NCBI GenBank assembly: GCA_030867875.1
Contig: JAOWCC010001634.1
Coordinates: forward strand, 54,535,352-54,599,351
Source of the DNA: Actinernus sp. WN-2022
Taxonomy: Eukaryota > Cnidaria > Anthozoa > Actiniaria > Actinernidae
Direction of reading: 5' to 3'
Length of the DNA: 64,000 bases
The position numbers were made by a program, and so were the translations under genes. The stretch's first letter is position 1. Each line of letters begins with the position of its first letter. Shown here one piece after another: positions 22,016-30,960 of this stretch. The notes beneath the pieces are model-generated. The model ran no database searches. It had not been told where the DNA came from and saw only the letters and a program-made list of their open reading frames with translations.

Positions 22016-22135
22016 CTAGTAAGTAATCTAGTAATCTCCTAGTGATTTCCTAGTGATTTCCTAGTAATCTTCTAGTAATTTTCTAGTAATCTAGTAAGTG
22101 ATCTAGTAATCTTCTAGCAATCTTCTAGTAATCAC
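22016..22135. repeat. CTAG array with 11-bp period
   Basis: CTAG occurs at 22,016, 22,028, 22,039, 22,050, 22,061, 22,072, 22,083, 22,091, 22,103, 22,114 and 22,125. The units are CTAGTAATCTT, CTAGTGATTTC and similar. Spacing is 11 bp in seven of ten steps, about one helical turn. It occupies the only sizeable gap (21,938-22,172) in the minus-strand gene block, upstream of the 113-residue gene. Confidence 0.85.
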
Positions 22136-22172
22136 GTTAAGCGTAAAAAAGCTCGTTTTTAAAAAAGCATAG

Positions 22173-22589
22173 CTATAACCACCGACTAGCAGCATAACCA
22201 GCAACTAGCATTCCACCTCCGACATAGACCAACTCGCCCGTCTTTTGTTCACTAGAGGGTTGATAGTAGTCTGATAATACAGGTTCGTGATCATTCTCAT
22301 GTGCCGCTTTAAATAATGCAAAGGCCTTATCGTCGGTGTGGAAACCTTCAGAATCCTTGTACTTCGTATTCGCTCGTTCTCTATTAAAGTCGGCTATTTT
22401 TTCACGGTTTTCGCGGAAGGTAATAGCGTCTTTTTGTAGCTTCTCTACTTTCCTATCGTGTCTTTCTCGTTCTATAGAAAGTTCGTTGGAATCCGACCCA
22501 CTAAGGAATTTGGCTAGGTAGTTTCCCCCTATGAAGGCCGATGCGTTTAGGACCGCCCCAACGACAATCGCAATGAATGCGCTAGCCAT
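22173..22589 (-). CDS. Polinton membrane protein (138 aa)
   Basis: The N-terminus (FIAIVVGAVLNASAFIGGNY) is hydrophobic and Gly/Ala-rich; a charged, probably helical middle (SIERERHDRKVEKLQKDA) follows; and the last 20 residues (LVYVGGGMLVAGYAASRWL) form a second membrane segment. I start at the ATG at 22,589, which overlaps the upstream stop codon as TGATG. Similar short membrane proteins occur in cnidarian Polinton-type elements. A virion membrane or minor capsid role is a guess. Confidence 0.75.
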   Translation of the reverse strand: MASAFIAIVVGAVLNASAFIGGNYLAKFLSGSDSNELSIERERHDRKVEKLQKDAITFRENREKIADFNRERANTKYKDSEGFHTDDKAFALFKAAHENDHEPVLSDYYQPSSEQKTGELVYVGGGMLVAGYAASRWL

Positions 22590-22810
22590 CAAAAATTGGT
22601 GGGTATGTACTTTTCGTCCTCGAGATATTGCTTAGCGGCTAGACTACCAGCTAATACGGCTATCCACTTTATGTTATTCAAGGTAGAAACGGAAGGATCG
22701 TTAAGCATAGGTTCTTTAGCCACTTTTTTTGCAATCCACCCAATGCCTGTAGCGAGTCCAGTAATTATAGCGGCATCGGTCACTGTTTTCATCAATTTCT
22801 TCTCCACCAT
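22589..22810 (-). CDS. Small Polinton membrane protein (73 aa)
   Basis: ATG at 22,810, stop TGA at 22,589-22,591. Two hydrophobic stretches (AAIITGLATGIGWIA and WIAVLAGSLAAKQYL) flank a short polar hinge. It is translationally coupled to the next gene by a TGATG overlap. I recall similar proteins in cnidarian elements of this kind but know no function. Confidence 0.7.
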   Translation of the reverse strand: MVEKKLMKTVTDAAIITGLATGIGWIAKKVAKEPMLNDPSVSTLNNIKWIAVLAGSLAAKQYLEDEKYIPTNF

Positions 22811-22856
22811 TGCTATATCGTATACGCATACAACCTATGATCCTAGTCTTCAAATG

Positions 22857-23219
22857 TTACTCCATATCCGGCAACGTCGCCTTTGTAGTCTTTACAGGAC
22901 TCGCGGGTCGTATCGTGCTAACGTTCTTAGAAGTGTCATCTCTATATCTTCTGTATTGATAGTATGCACCAACTAATGCAGCACCCATACCAATAACTGC
23001 GATAGTAGTATTGGTAGACACATTTTTCATCCAACTTTCATCTACGTTGATTTCTTTAGATAATTCACTTTCACGTGTAATCTCTCTCTTTTGAGCCGCT
23101 CTAGCAAGTTTATTACTTAGTGCTAATGCTTTCCCAGCAGCCACTCTCTTTGGATCTTTTACTTTAGTTGGTGTTGTTTTCGGTGGATTCGCAGTTATCT
23201 GATCCGTCTGTTCCTCCAT
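22857..23219 (-). CDS. Basic single-pass membrane protein (120 aa)
   Basis: The N-terminal half is rich in Lys/Arg (VKDPKRVAAGKALALSNKLA, then AAQKREITRE) and is followed by one membrane segment (TTIAVIGMGAALVGAYYQY). The basic region could bind DNA or capsid; minor core proteins of adeno-like viruses are similarly small and basic, but I see no direct homology. The start ATG overlaps the end of the preceding gene by 56 bp. Confidence 0.65.
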   Translation of the reverse strand: MEEQTDQITANPPKTTPTKVKDPKRVAAGKALALSNKLARAAQKREITRESELSKEINVDESWMKNVSTNTTIAVIGMGAALVGAYYQYRRYRDDTSKNVSTIRPASPVKTTKATLPDME

Positions 23220-23751
23220 CTTGATTCGATATAGTAATTACTTGCGAAGGTTCAATAGGAGTACCAGGAATGACTATGTGATCAGCTACATGGAACAAAA
23301 CACTAGCTAGAGCTACAAATCGACCTGCTTTAAGTGCTAATCGACCGGCCGTAACAGATATCTCATGGCGGACTATTTGGTTTTCTTGTAGATCCTTTAA
23401 CAGTGCTTTTTGATTATCTAGTGGAACTAAGTATGCGATTGCGCGAGTAGCTTGACGTAGTACACCATCTACTACTTGTCCTGTTATTTGCTTTGCTACT
23501 ACGGCCTGGTATCTACTATGTAAACGTTTTACGTCCTTCTCAGATAGTTTAGTTATATCTACTAGGGAGAAATTCTGTCCTAGACATTTTTTCGTTGTAC
23601 CCAGTACAGCTAGAGTCTTGAGTTCTTCCCGACATTCTTCGATATCCTCCAATTCGGTTGGAAATTCCAATTTGGTTGTAGGACAAGTAATAGCGCACTC
23701 ATCTTTCAGTTCTCTGACGTATCCATCCAGTTCTTTGGTGTATTCATCCAT
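23164..23751 (-). CDS. Polinton protein of unknown function (195 aa)
   Basis: The frame opens with ATG at 23,751, overlapping the end of the ATPase gene by 8 bp. The product is mainly helical-looking with a hydrophobic stretch (GRFVALASVLFHVADHIV) near residue 145 and an acidic, polar tail (DGGTDGSDNCESTENN). No known motif. Its position between ATPase and the small membrane genes suggests a structural or assembly role. Confidence 0.65.
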   Translation of the reverse strand: MDEYTKELDGYVRELKDECAITCPTTKLEFPTELEDIEECREELKTLAVLGTTKKCLGQNFSLVDITKLSEKDVKRLHSRYQAVVAKQITGQVVDGVLRQATRAIAYLVPLDNQKALLKDLQENQIVRHEISVTAGRLALKAGRFVALASVLFHVADHIVIPGTPIEPSQVITISNQDGGTDGSDNCESTENNTN

Positions 23752-24367
23752 GATAATATGTTATAGGTGCGGGTAGCTCTAATACTACTGAAAAAGGATG
23801 TCGCAAACAAAAACATATGCGAGCAAACTTGTGAGATCGAAGTATCGTTCGTAATTCATTACATTCTTGTGAGCCTCCGTAATCTTCAAATATCTTCTTT
23901 CCATCTATAACCGATGCCGTATGAAATGCTACTACGATAGCTACGTTCTCACGAAAAGGTTTACATATACTTGTTAATTGTTGGGATAGTACCCAAATAG
24001 ATGGTCCTATATGTCGAGCAGAGAATGCTAAATCTACTAGTTTGTCAGTTCTTCGTTTTACATCTTTTGATGCGGCACAATCATCAAGAATCAATAATGT
24101 ATTGGTACCTGACCAAAAGGTTGCACAAATATTCAATGTGGTATCGATAGCATTCTGAGGTGGAGATATAACATAAAAATGCGGATCTCGATTGGCAAAT
24201 CCATGATATGTTTTGTTGTGGGAATACGTAGGACAAATTAATACTATATAATCGAACTTACCACGAAATGCTCCACGAAGCTGTTCTATGAGAAATGCAG
24301 TCTTTCCGCAGTTTGTTGGACCTACTATGAGTGCATTGAATGGTATGTGTTCTACCAGAGAATCCAT
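23744..24367 (-). CDS. A32/FtsK-type genome-packaging ATPase
   Basis: It packages DNA into the capsid, driven by ATP. The 207 residues show Walker A GPTNCGKT (16-23), Walker B LLILDD (D95, D96) and a sensor-like VLSQQ near residue 130. Size and motif order match packaging ATPases of Polintons and other double-jelly-roll viruses. The start codon overlaps the capsid gene stop as TAATG, so the two are probably translated from one message. Confidence 0.93.
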   Translation of the reverse strand: MDSLVEHIPFNALIVGPTNCGKTAFLIEQLRGAFRGKFDYIVLICPTYSHNKTYHGFANRDPHFYVISPPQNAIDTTLNICATFWSGTNTLLILDDCAASKDVKRRTDKLVDLAFSARHIGPSIWVLSQQLTSICKPFRENVAIVVAFHTASVIDGKKIFEDYGGSQECNELRTILRSHKFARICFCLRHPFSVVLELPAPITYYHG

Positions 24368-25602
24368 TAGTATGTTATACTCTGTAGTGATCTGTTCAAT
24401 ATCGTGAGTTGAGCATCTGCAAGAACGTATATATGCATGTTTACGGTTCCACTACCTTCTGCCGGTCTATGTATACGAATGTCGATGTCTTTTCCACTGC
24501 CTGTTTGCGCCATACCATCACCATGAACAGAGGAATCTTTTGCTGTACGACAATCAACTATGATGGCGAATTTGTTGTTGTGGAATTTGGTAGGAGTCAT
24601 AGAAGTAGTGGATGTGGCAAACCATCCTTTAGCGGCCTCCCAGAAATCTGGCGGTAGCATACCTCCCGGAAATAATCTGTTTGGAACCCCATTAACATCT
24701 ACCTCTATCTTCGAAATACCAGGATTTGAGAATGCTTCGCTATCTCGCGTACCAGCGGTAGATGGATTTATGAATAGTAGAAGTAGCCCAGCAAAGGATC
24801 GTCGTGGGACATTGATATTCTGAGATATTAAAGTATCTGATGCCTTTTTGATATATACTATCTTGAAGTGAACAGCGTGGGTGTATAGGAAAGCAATACC
24901 CGATTCATATGAGTTAAGTGATTGCTTAGCTAGAGTCTCATTTTCGATTGCTTCATATTCTAACTGGATGTTGTTAAGTTTATATGTACCTATCTTCGTA
25001 CTGTCCGATCCAACCACTATTTCGATGACAGGTGATAGAGTCAATTCAAATGAAATAGTGTCTTCTAGAGCGTGAGGGTATAGTACTCCATGTTGCGTTA
25101 GAATATCAACGTCTAACGGAATTCTATACTTCGAGCCATATGCAGCTAATAGAGCGTTTTCTCCAACGTTTGAAGTACTTGCGTCTCCAGCTTTTGAACG
25201 TAGCTTGTTCGTATTATCTGATTGGATACCTTGTTGTACTCTATCTTCTCTCTCCTGCGTAGATAGGTATATGTCGGAATATGTTTGTAGGAGATCTGAT
25301 CGAGAAATGTCTTCTACTATTTCAGATCCTATTTTACAAACTCGACGTATAACCAAGCAACGCCCAACATTGGCTACTACGCGATTATTGACATGTCCAC
25401 CAGACAATACGATATCACCTAATAGTGCTAAGCTACCAGGTACTAATACTATGTTTTCTCCTAATGTTGGTACTTCCACATAGAGTGTCTCTCCTGGGTT
25501 AGCAGATGATGGATTAAAAGTTTTTCTATATAAGGTTCGTGGAGCTTTGAGTGCTCTAGGTTCTCTTAATGCTCGTGTAGGAATTAACTTCGATGATATC
25601 AT
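24367..25602 (-). CDS. Major capsid protein (double-jelly-roll, hexon-like)
   Basis: The 411-residue product carries sequence I associate with Polinton and adintovirus major capsid proteins: LVPGSLALLGDI, NRVVANVGRCLVIRRV, SDLLQTYSDIYLS, KYRIPLDVDILTQHGVLYPH and LNNIQLEYEAI. Placement next to the packaging ATPase supports the call. I begin at ATG 25,602; the longer frame to 25,659 would start with TTG. It is divergent from the gene at 25,637 with only 34 bp between start codons, an AT-rich shared promoter region. No lesion visible. Confidence 0.88.
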   Translation of the reverse strand: MISSKLIPTRALREPRALKAPRTLYRKTFNPSSANPGETLYVEVPTLGENIVLVPGSLALLGDIVLSGGHVNNRVVANVGRCLVIRRVCKIGSEIVEDISRSDLLQTYSDIYLSTQEREDRVQQGIQSDNTNKLRSKAGDASTSNVGENALLAAYGSKYRIPLDVDILTQHGVLYPHALEDTISFELTLSPVIEIVVGSDSTKIGTYKLNNIQLEYEAIENETLAKQSLNSYESGIAFLYTHAVHFKIVYIKKASDTLISQNINVPRRSFAGLLLLFINPSTAGTRDSEAFSNPGISKIEVDVNGVPNRLFPGGMLPPDFWEAAKGWFATSTTSMTPTKFHNNKFAIIVDCRTAKDSSVHGDGMAQTGSGKDIDIRIHRPAEGSGTVNMHIYVLADAQLTILNRSLQSITY

Positions 25603-25636
25603 ATTGAATATATCAAGATATATAGTTAACTTCAAT

Positions 25637-26740
25637 ATGGATGATAGAGATGTTATCAACGAGGAAAATGCTGGTGGAGACGAAGCAGGTGAAGACTATG
25701 AGGATGAGGATACTATCGATGCAGAGGAATGGAATGCAACATTTCCAGACGATACAACTACGGGACCAAGAGAAATGATACCCATGGAAGACAGACGTAA
25801 CTACAACAAAGAAGGCGCTAGACCGAAGAATAAGGAAACCTCGTTTTCTATGAATGATTACATAGATTCCCTCTACTCTGATTCGGAAACTATAAAACTT
25901 TCGAGGCTTCAGGAGATTCTGAAAGTTCTTATAGATGAGAAAGCTCCAAAATATACCAATCGGAACATAGTCTTCAAACAAGGTTTATCGGAAGGTGCAA
26001 AACAGGAGCTATTCGAGCTCGTCTGGGAACGCTATCATGATGTAGGAATTCGGGGTATTCTTGAGATAGCAACCATGTCCGACAAAAGAATCGCCATACG
26101 CGAGTTTGGAAGCGATAAGAATCCTATACCTTTGACTAGATCTGATGGTGAGTTATATAGGAAGATGGGGAAAGATCTTAAGATGGTTCTAGGGCCTACG
26201 CAAGAAGAGGCGGCGCAAGAAGTCATCAAGGCTGAGGATCAGATCAATGAACGGCTAAAACAAGGTGAAGCTATACTCCAAGACCCTACAACAACCGAGG
26301 CTCAGAAAGAAACGATCATTAAAGAAATAGGAACTAACAAAACAAAAATGGAAGTACTAGAACAAATAGAAGAAGCCATAATAGAACGTATGCCACTACG
26401 GGACCGTATAAAGGCTACTTTCAAGAAGTATGGGGTTGGTATAGTTAGCGTACTGGCCCTAACAGGTGTCATAGTTGGTGCAATAGTTACCGCGTTGACT
26501 AAGGCTGTTCCCGTATTACCAAGTTTGCCTAATACTATTAAAGATGTCGCTAAAGCCGCCGCTAAAGCGTTAAAAACAGCAGGAAAACAGTTTGGTGAGA
26601 TTCTACCTGCGATGATTGGACCAATTGTTAGCTTCATATTTAGTATGGCCGGTGATGTCGTAGGATTCCTAGCGAATAATGTTTGGTTGTTAATCGTAGC
26701 AGTGGTGGTATTCGTAATAGAGCAATACAAACGACGTTAA
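25637..26740 (+). CDS. Polinton membrane protein with acidic N-terminus (367 aa)
   Basis: From ATG 25,637 the product begins with an acidic stretch (DEAGEDYEDEDTIDAEEW), continues with a charged, coiled-coil-like middle (about residues 180-265) and ends with two or three hydrophobic helices (GIVSVLALTGVIVGAIVTAL; AMIGPIVSFIFSMAGDVVGF; NVWLLIVAVVVFVIE). This architecture is frequent in cnidarian Polinton-like elements. It may act in membrane interaction of the virion, but this is inference. It converges on the next gene, the two stop codons sharing the palindrome TTAA at 26,737-26,740. Confidence 0.8.
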   Translation: MDDRDVINEENAGGDEAGEDYEDEDTIDAEEWNATFPDDTTTGPREMIPMEDRRNYNKEGARPKNKETSFSMNDYIDSLYSDSETIKLSRLQEILKVLIDEKAPKYTNRNIVFKQGLSEGAKQELFELVWERYHDVGIRGILEIATMSDKRIAIREFGSDKNPIPLTRSDGELYRKMGKDLKMVLGPTQEEAAQEVIKAEDQINERLKQGEAILQDPTTTEAQKETIIKEIGTNKTKMEVLEQIEEAIIERMPLRDRIKATFKKYGVGIVSVLALTGVIVGAIVTALTKAVPVLPSLPNTIKDVAKAAAKALKTAGKQFGEILPAMIGPIVSFIFSMAGDVVGFLANNVWLLIVAVVVFVIEQYKRR

Positions 26741-27921
26741 CGAAACAACGCCCATGCAGTTCCAGCTGCGGCAATGGTTATCAATGCTAGATTGGTCTCG
26801 TGTTGTGTAATGGGCTTTGGTGTGTGATATACTGCGGTTGGCTTTGGTGTATGATCTACTGTAGTGGTACTATGGGTGGAAGGTGTAACTTGTTGTTTTA
26901 CGCTATGTGGTAATTGTTTCTTCGATGGAAGCCCTTCCATATGTGTATTAGAATCTTTTTTTCTATCGAGGTTGATATGGTCGTTTATACCAAAGTAGAT
27001 GCCTGACGCGCTTGCTATTTGCAGTTTATTGTTATAACCATTTATAATCTCCGTGTTGATAATCATGCGGCTAGGTATTAACAGACACCCCTTTGCGACC
27101 GCTAGATCGAGACGAACCTTTGTTTTCTGTATGGCATCTTGATATCTCAATATACTATTAAGATTCGATTCCCGGATGGTAGCATACAACTTATTAAGAC
27201 AGTCATTTTGAATATTGATGGCTGTGGCTGCCGATCCTACGATTGGTAAGCGATAGGTAGCTTGAGGCGCTAAGACACAATACACGTAAGCTATTATAGA
27301 CATATTGATTCGGGCTAACCCCGCTCTTGTCAATCCCTTGCCCTTCTGAGGAACGAACCAATTGTGTTGCTTTTTAGCCATATCATTATGATAGAACCGC
27401 ACTGGAATATCTAGTGGGCCGTTAGTATCAAACCCCCACGACTTATCAATAAATCTTGCTCGACGTAAAGCGAAGTTAAAGTTAGTAACTCCGAACTCTG
27501 TCCTGATCCTATCATACGCAACGGAATCCCACGGCTCGTTATTGTTCTTATTAAATAAAGATTCTCTGGGAAGGGGGATTCCCAATTCGTATAGCAATCT
27601 ACTGGTCGTGAAGTACACATGAAATCGATAAAAACTTCGAGTGTTGTCAATGATTGGCGCGTCATCTGAAAGATGATCATCGAACGACACTCCGCAGCCT
27701 GCAGTCGCGCACCAAAGGGCAAAGCATAACTGTTGTTGCCAATGTCTCATTGGTTTAGCATCTAACCATTCTTGTGCTTGTTTGGATTTATCATCTTTAT
27801 CATCGTCGTCGTTATCGTTAATTGTGTCGGTAGGAAAATCAAATCCAAGCTCTTGTAAGATATTTTTCGGTTTCAATATGAAGAACTGGTCTATTGCTAC
27901 GTAGATCTTTAGAGATTGCAT
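26737..27921 (-). CDS. Large Polinton protein of unknown function with C-terminal membrane segment
   Basis: First ATG is at 27,921 (394 aa), but the frame stays open and protein-like upstream to about 28,019 (GFPLTFRRTEEKYPIPATPW), with no ATG, so the true start may have been lost or may be non-AUG. Visible features are a run of Asp/Lys (NDNDDDDKDDKSK), a Cys/Trp segment (QQLCFALWCATAGCG), repeated HTPKP words near the C-terminus and a final hydrophobic helix (LALITIAAAGTAWALF). I recognise related sequences from cnidarian elements but no function. It lacks an adenain-like catalytic signature. Confidence 0.7.
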   Translation of the reverse strand: MQSLKIYVAIDQFFILKPKNILQELGFDFPTDTINDNDDDDKDDKSKQAQEWLDAKPMRHWQQQLCFALWCATAGCGVSFDDHLSDDAPIIDNTRSFYRFHVYFTTSRLLYELGIPLPRESLFNKNNNEPWDSVAYDRIRTEFGVTNFNFALRRARFIDKSWGFDTNGPLDIPVRFYHNDMAKKQHNWFVPQKGKGLTRAGLARINMSIIAYVYCVLAPQATYRLPIVGSAATAINIQNDCLNKLYATIRESNLNSILRYQDAIQKTKVRLDLAVAKGCLLIPSRMIINTEIINGYNNKLQIASASGIYFGINDHINLDRKKDSNTHMEGLPSKKQLPHSVKQQVTPSTHSTTTVDHTPKPTAVYHTPKPITQHETNLALITIAAAGTAWALFR

Positions 27922-28019
27922 AAAAGGGTCTATGTCTTTGGCGTTGATATCCCAGGGAGTTGCTGGAATTGGATATTTCTCTTCAGTCCTTCTGAATGTA
28001 AGTGGAAAACCCACAACTG

Positions 28020-28487
28020 TCACATGTTTTTTATTATCCCACGTAACGCTTCGCGTAGATGATTTCGGACATCTACTGGTATGAGACCACTTATATTCCA
28101 ATGCTGCCCACCATCGTAAAACACGATTCTAGTCTCGTATGTAGACTCATCATGTATGTCGGATGCCGTTGTCCTAGCTGAGAACTTATCGAAGTCCGCG
28201 TGAGGATAATTTTTCTTAAAGGACGCGAAAGCCTTTGCATTGCGAGGTGCGATATAGTCACCCCAATCACCGTCGAAATGAACTTTATGAGACATAGCGT
28301 TGTCCACATGTAGTGCGGCGTCAATGCGTTTTTGTATGTCTGGCTTATTATGATAACTCTCCAAACCATAAGCGATACCTAGACGTTCTTGACCTTTGCC
28401 TTTGAATATGACGTATGAATAACTCTCCCCATTGAACTCGGAGGCAGCGTGTGCATATTTCTTCTTAAACTCTTCCCATATAGACAT
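28020..28487 (-). CDS. Polinton protein of unknown function (155 aa)
   Basis: I start at ATG 28,487 (MSIWEEFKKKY); an in-frame ATG at 28,514 is also possible, while the extension to 28,565 begins with GTG. The product is polar, with YSYVIFKGKGQERLGIAYGL, a DGDWGDY motif and a basic end. No Cys/His pair for a protease. It is divergent from the penton-like gene, with 52 bp between starts. Confidence 0.65.
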   Translation of the reverse strand: MSIWEEFKKKYAHAASEFNGESYSYVIFKGKGQERLGIAYGLESYHNKPDIQKRIDAALHVDNAMSHKVHFDGDWGDYIAPRNAKAFASFKKNYPHADFDKFSARTTASDIHDESTYETRIVFYDGGQHWNISGLIPVDVRNHLREALRGIIKNM

Positions 28488-28539
28488 ATTAAAGATATCA
28501 CAAGTATGATGCATACAGTTGGTATCTTCAATATGTAAA

Positions 28540-29208
28540 ATGGTTATCTTACATGTCACCACCACATCGTCTGACCATACTGTCTACTTCGATAACCCTA
28601 TTGTTATCAATATTATTTCGCTACTCAAAGCCACATTTGAGAACAGTTGGTTTAACCTAGCAGAGAAGGGCTCATTCAGGTGGGACATCGACGATGGGAT
28701 AATGTTCCCACAGGATGTTAACGTAGGGCACTACATTTTAGGTCAAATCATAGGCGCCTTTAGACCAGCAGAGATTGCAGGTCGCGTGAACTTTGAGGCC
28801 AATAGCGCCTTCGATTAAAACACCATATGCGTTAAGAAACCAATCAAGGTTAATAAAAGTTTATACGGACTACTGGGTATCTTTGGTGGAAAAAAAGAGG
28901 ATAATGAGTTTCTACTAGACCCGGGTAGTTACATAATTCGGGTCGACAATAACTACACAATATATGTCTATTGCGATGTGGTGGATTCTGACTTCTCACT
29001 TATAAATGGAAATCGATCAAACGTCTTAGCTAGCATAGAGACCCGAGGCACTTGGCTTGCAAAAAACACATACTCTATAAAGAATCCCCAATCCATGCGA
29101 GCTCTAGGTACGGCACGAAACAACCTTCGCCTGACAATTCGCGATGGGGAAGGAAATATTATAGACTTCCGTGGTCGAACCATACGATACGTATTGAAGA
29201 TTGAATAA
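28540..29208 (+). pseudogene. Minor capsid (penton-like) gene with one in-frame stop
   Basis: One frame spans 28,540-29,208 (222 codons plus stop) but contains TAA at 28,816-28,818. Both halves are protein-like: the first has NSWFNLAEKGSFRWDIDDG and HYILGQIIGAF, the second SLYGLLGIFGGKKEDN, YVYCDVVDSDFSLINGNRSN and RLTIRDGEGNIIDFRG, which resemble single-jelly-roll penton-like proteins of Polintons. A single nonsense change would explain the break; a sequencing or assembly error is possible. The product would form capsid vertices. Assignment is from remembered family patterns and position, not a search. Confidence 0.65.
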
Positions 29209-29233
29209 GTTAAGACATATACGTATACATACG

Positions 29234-30408
29234 ATGGACGGTGATTCAATTCAACTACTTCCAACGGCACCAAATATTTATCCGTCGCTCAATGGAGATA
29301 ATCTTCGACTGAAAACAGTCAGAGATACGCTTTCGGATATCGAAATTCAAGAAAAACACTATGAAGGCGTTCGTAAGAAATATGCGCGTTCTCAAGATAG
29401 ATAGATATTTATTTATACACGGTAAAAAAATCATCAGGCTGTTTACAATAATATGTGTAATAAGAATAATAAGATAATATTATGATTTAACTAACCTATA
29501 TGTACTAATGTACTTAGCTATTTAAAACTACGATTATATGTTAAATATAAAAAATAAATAAAAAACCTGCTTTCCATGAATGCCGTGTTTCTTACTTTAC
29601 TGAGAAAAGTGCTCATTTAGTAATTTCTTAAATTTGCTCAGATATTCAGCTTGCCTTAAGTTTCCTGGTAAACCGTTCCAGAGAACAGCACCGCTATAGC
29701 TGAAGCTGTTTTTGCGATAATCAGTACGCGGCAAGGGAATCTTAAGTTTATTTGCGGAGTCTCTCAAAGCGTATGAGGCAACATCATCGCGTTTAGTGAA
29801 CTTGGAGCTAAGGTATTCCGGGGTGAGACCATGTAATGATTTAAAAACCATAATTGCTTCTTGCATTTGACGCTGTGTTTGTAGGCTTTTCCAACCCAGA
29901 TCCTGCATTAGTCTGTCGGCATCGGCATCAAAGGTTGAAAAAGTTAACACTCGAGCAGCGCGATTCTGTAGTTCATGGTATCGCAGTGGTAACAGGAGGT
30001 CTATCTGTGATTTTATCTGGGTCTGGATTGGGAATAGCTTTAACTGGCCTCGGAATAGTGATTGGTTTACCACTTGGCGTTATTGGTGGCTTATGTGGAT
30101 TAATTTCAGCATCTACGACCATTGGAGCTAAAAAAGTAGGAATAAAAGTATCTAAACATGAGAAAACAACTATGTTAGTTAAAGCGAAAATTAATACGAT
30201 TCGTGATCTAGTATCGAAAGCCTTGCGTGATGAAAATATATCTGATTCTGAATACAGTCTCATCCTCGCTGAAGCAGATAAATACGAGATTATGAGGTCT
30301 GAAATTCGCCGCGAGACTCCAGGACAAATAAGCGGTAAAAACGTGGAACAAATTCGCTCCGAAGTGCGAAAGGAAATGCGAGAAAAACTTGGCAGTCTAG
30401 TGGGATAA
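29234..30408 (+). pseudogene. Polinton membrane protein split by a LINE insertion
   Basis: The 5' part (29,234-29,404) encodes a soluble start ending KHYEGVRKKYARSQD. The 3' part resumes at about 29,972 with VHGIAVVTGGLSVI and continues through two Gly-rich hydrophobic helices (LSGSGLGIALTGLGIVIG; LGVIGGLCGLISASTTIGA), then a charged tail (KHEKTTMLVKAKINTIRDLV) to the stop at 30,408. Together they match one protein type seen in cnidarian Polinton-like elements. The intervening 29,405-29,971 is an antisense LINE piece, so the gene is broken here. Confidence 0.7.
29405..29971 (-). mobile_element. 5'-truncated LINE inserted into a Polinton gene
   Basis: The minus strand reads LQNRAARVLTFSTFDADAD, YSGAVLWNGLPGNLRQAEYL and the end of a reverse transcriptase ORF at 29,597, then a short AT-rich 3' region ending in TCTATCTATCT. 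Only about 570 bp of the element is present. Boundaries are set by where the host protein reading frame stops and resumes; I cannot define a target duplication. Confidence 0.8.
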
Positions 30409-30600
30409 AAATAGATATCTACTATAAAAGAAACCAGCGTGGATTTTATTTAAACTTCACTAAAAGCAAAATCGTATAAATTACAGTGTTGTTTTGGTTC
30501 GTATGCTAATTTCGAGACAACGCGTGGGTGACGCTAATTAACATACGACAGTTGCTTAAAACATAAGTAGAATATTTTATCACCAAATATCTCGTCTAGC

Positions 30601-30690
30601 ACACATGGCCTCACGGTTCTGCGCTAGGTATGTGATCGAAAAGGTGGAGCCGATCATATACCTGGGGTTCGAATCCTACCGGCCATGTGT
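30601..30690 (+). ncRNA. tRNA-like fold with B box
   Basis: The outer stem ACACATGGCC (30,601-30,610) pairs perfectly with GGCCATGTGT (30,681-30,690). The inner hairpin AGGTATGTGATCG (30,626-30,638) pairs with CGATCATATACCT (30,651-30,663) with one G-U pair and a 12-nt loop. The 3' single-stranded side contains GGGGTTCGAATCC, a T-arm-like sequence. It is not a normal tRNA: the acceptor-like stem is 10 bp, the anticodon-arm position holds a 13-bp stem, and the T stem pairs at only three positions. Confidence 0.6.
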
Positions 30691-30694
30691 AGAT

Positions 30695-30737
30695 CGGCTT
30701 GTGTGATGGAAAAAGTTCCACCACATCACACAAGTCG
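30695..30737 (+). ncRNA. 14-bp hairpin directly after the tRNA-like fold
   Basis: CGGCTTGTGTGATG (30,695-30,708) pairs with CATCACACAAGTCG (30,724-30,737), eleven perfect pairs plus three with one G-U, loop 15 nt. It begins 4 nt after the tRNA-like fold ends, the arrangement known for tRNA-hairpin fusion RNAs of a rodent gammaherpesvirus. The resemblance is in layout only. Confidence 0.55.
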
Positions 30738-30960
30738 TAGCGCGTCTGTCGATGTGGCAGAAGTAGTAGTAAATGTGGTATAATGTCAATACTGGGTCGG
30801 GTGCTTGGGTGAAGCTCAAGGGATCTTAAAAGGGACCCACGGGTGCCGGTTGTGCCTCAACCTCAACCAGTTAGTACAGGATCCAAATAACAGTAGAATG
30901 AATACAGTAGAACGAATACAGCAGAACGAATACAGCAGACCAAATACCGGGCCCGGCAAT

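Noticed and set aside
24409..25483. Plus-strand frames opposite the major capsid gene
   Set aside because: Antisense shadows of a long minus-strand gene with clear capsid-like sequence.
30601..30690. A genuine tRNA gene
   Set aside because: The B box is perfect, but stems are 10 and 13 bp, the T stem has two mismatches and there is no normal anticodon arm or D arm.
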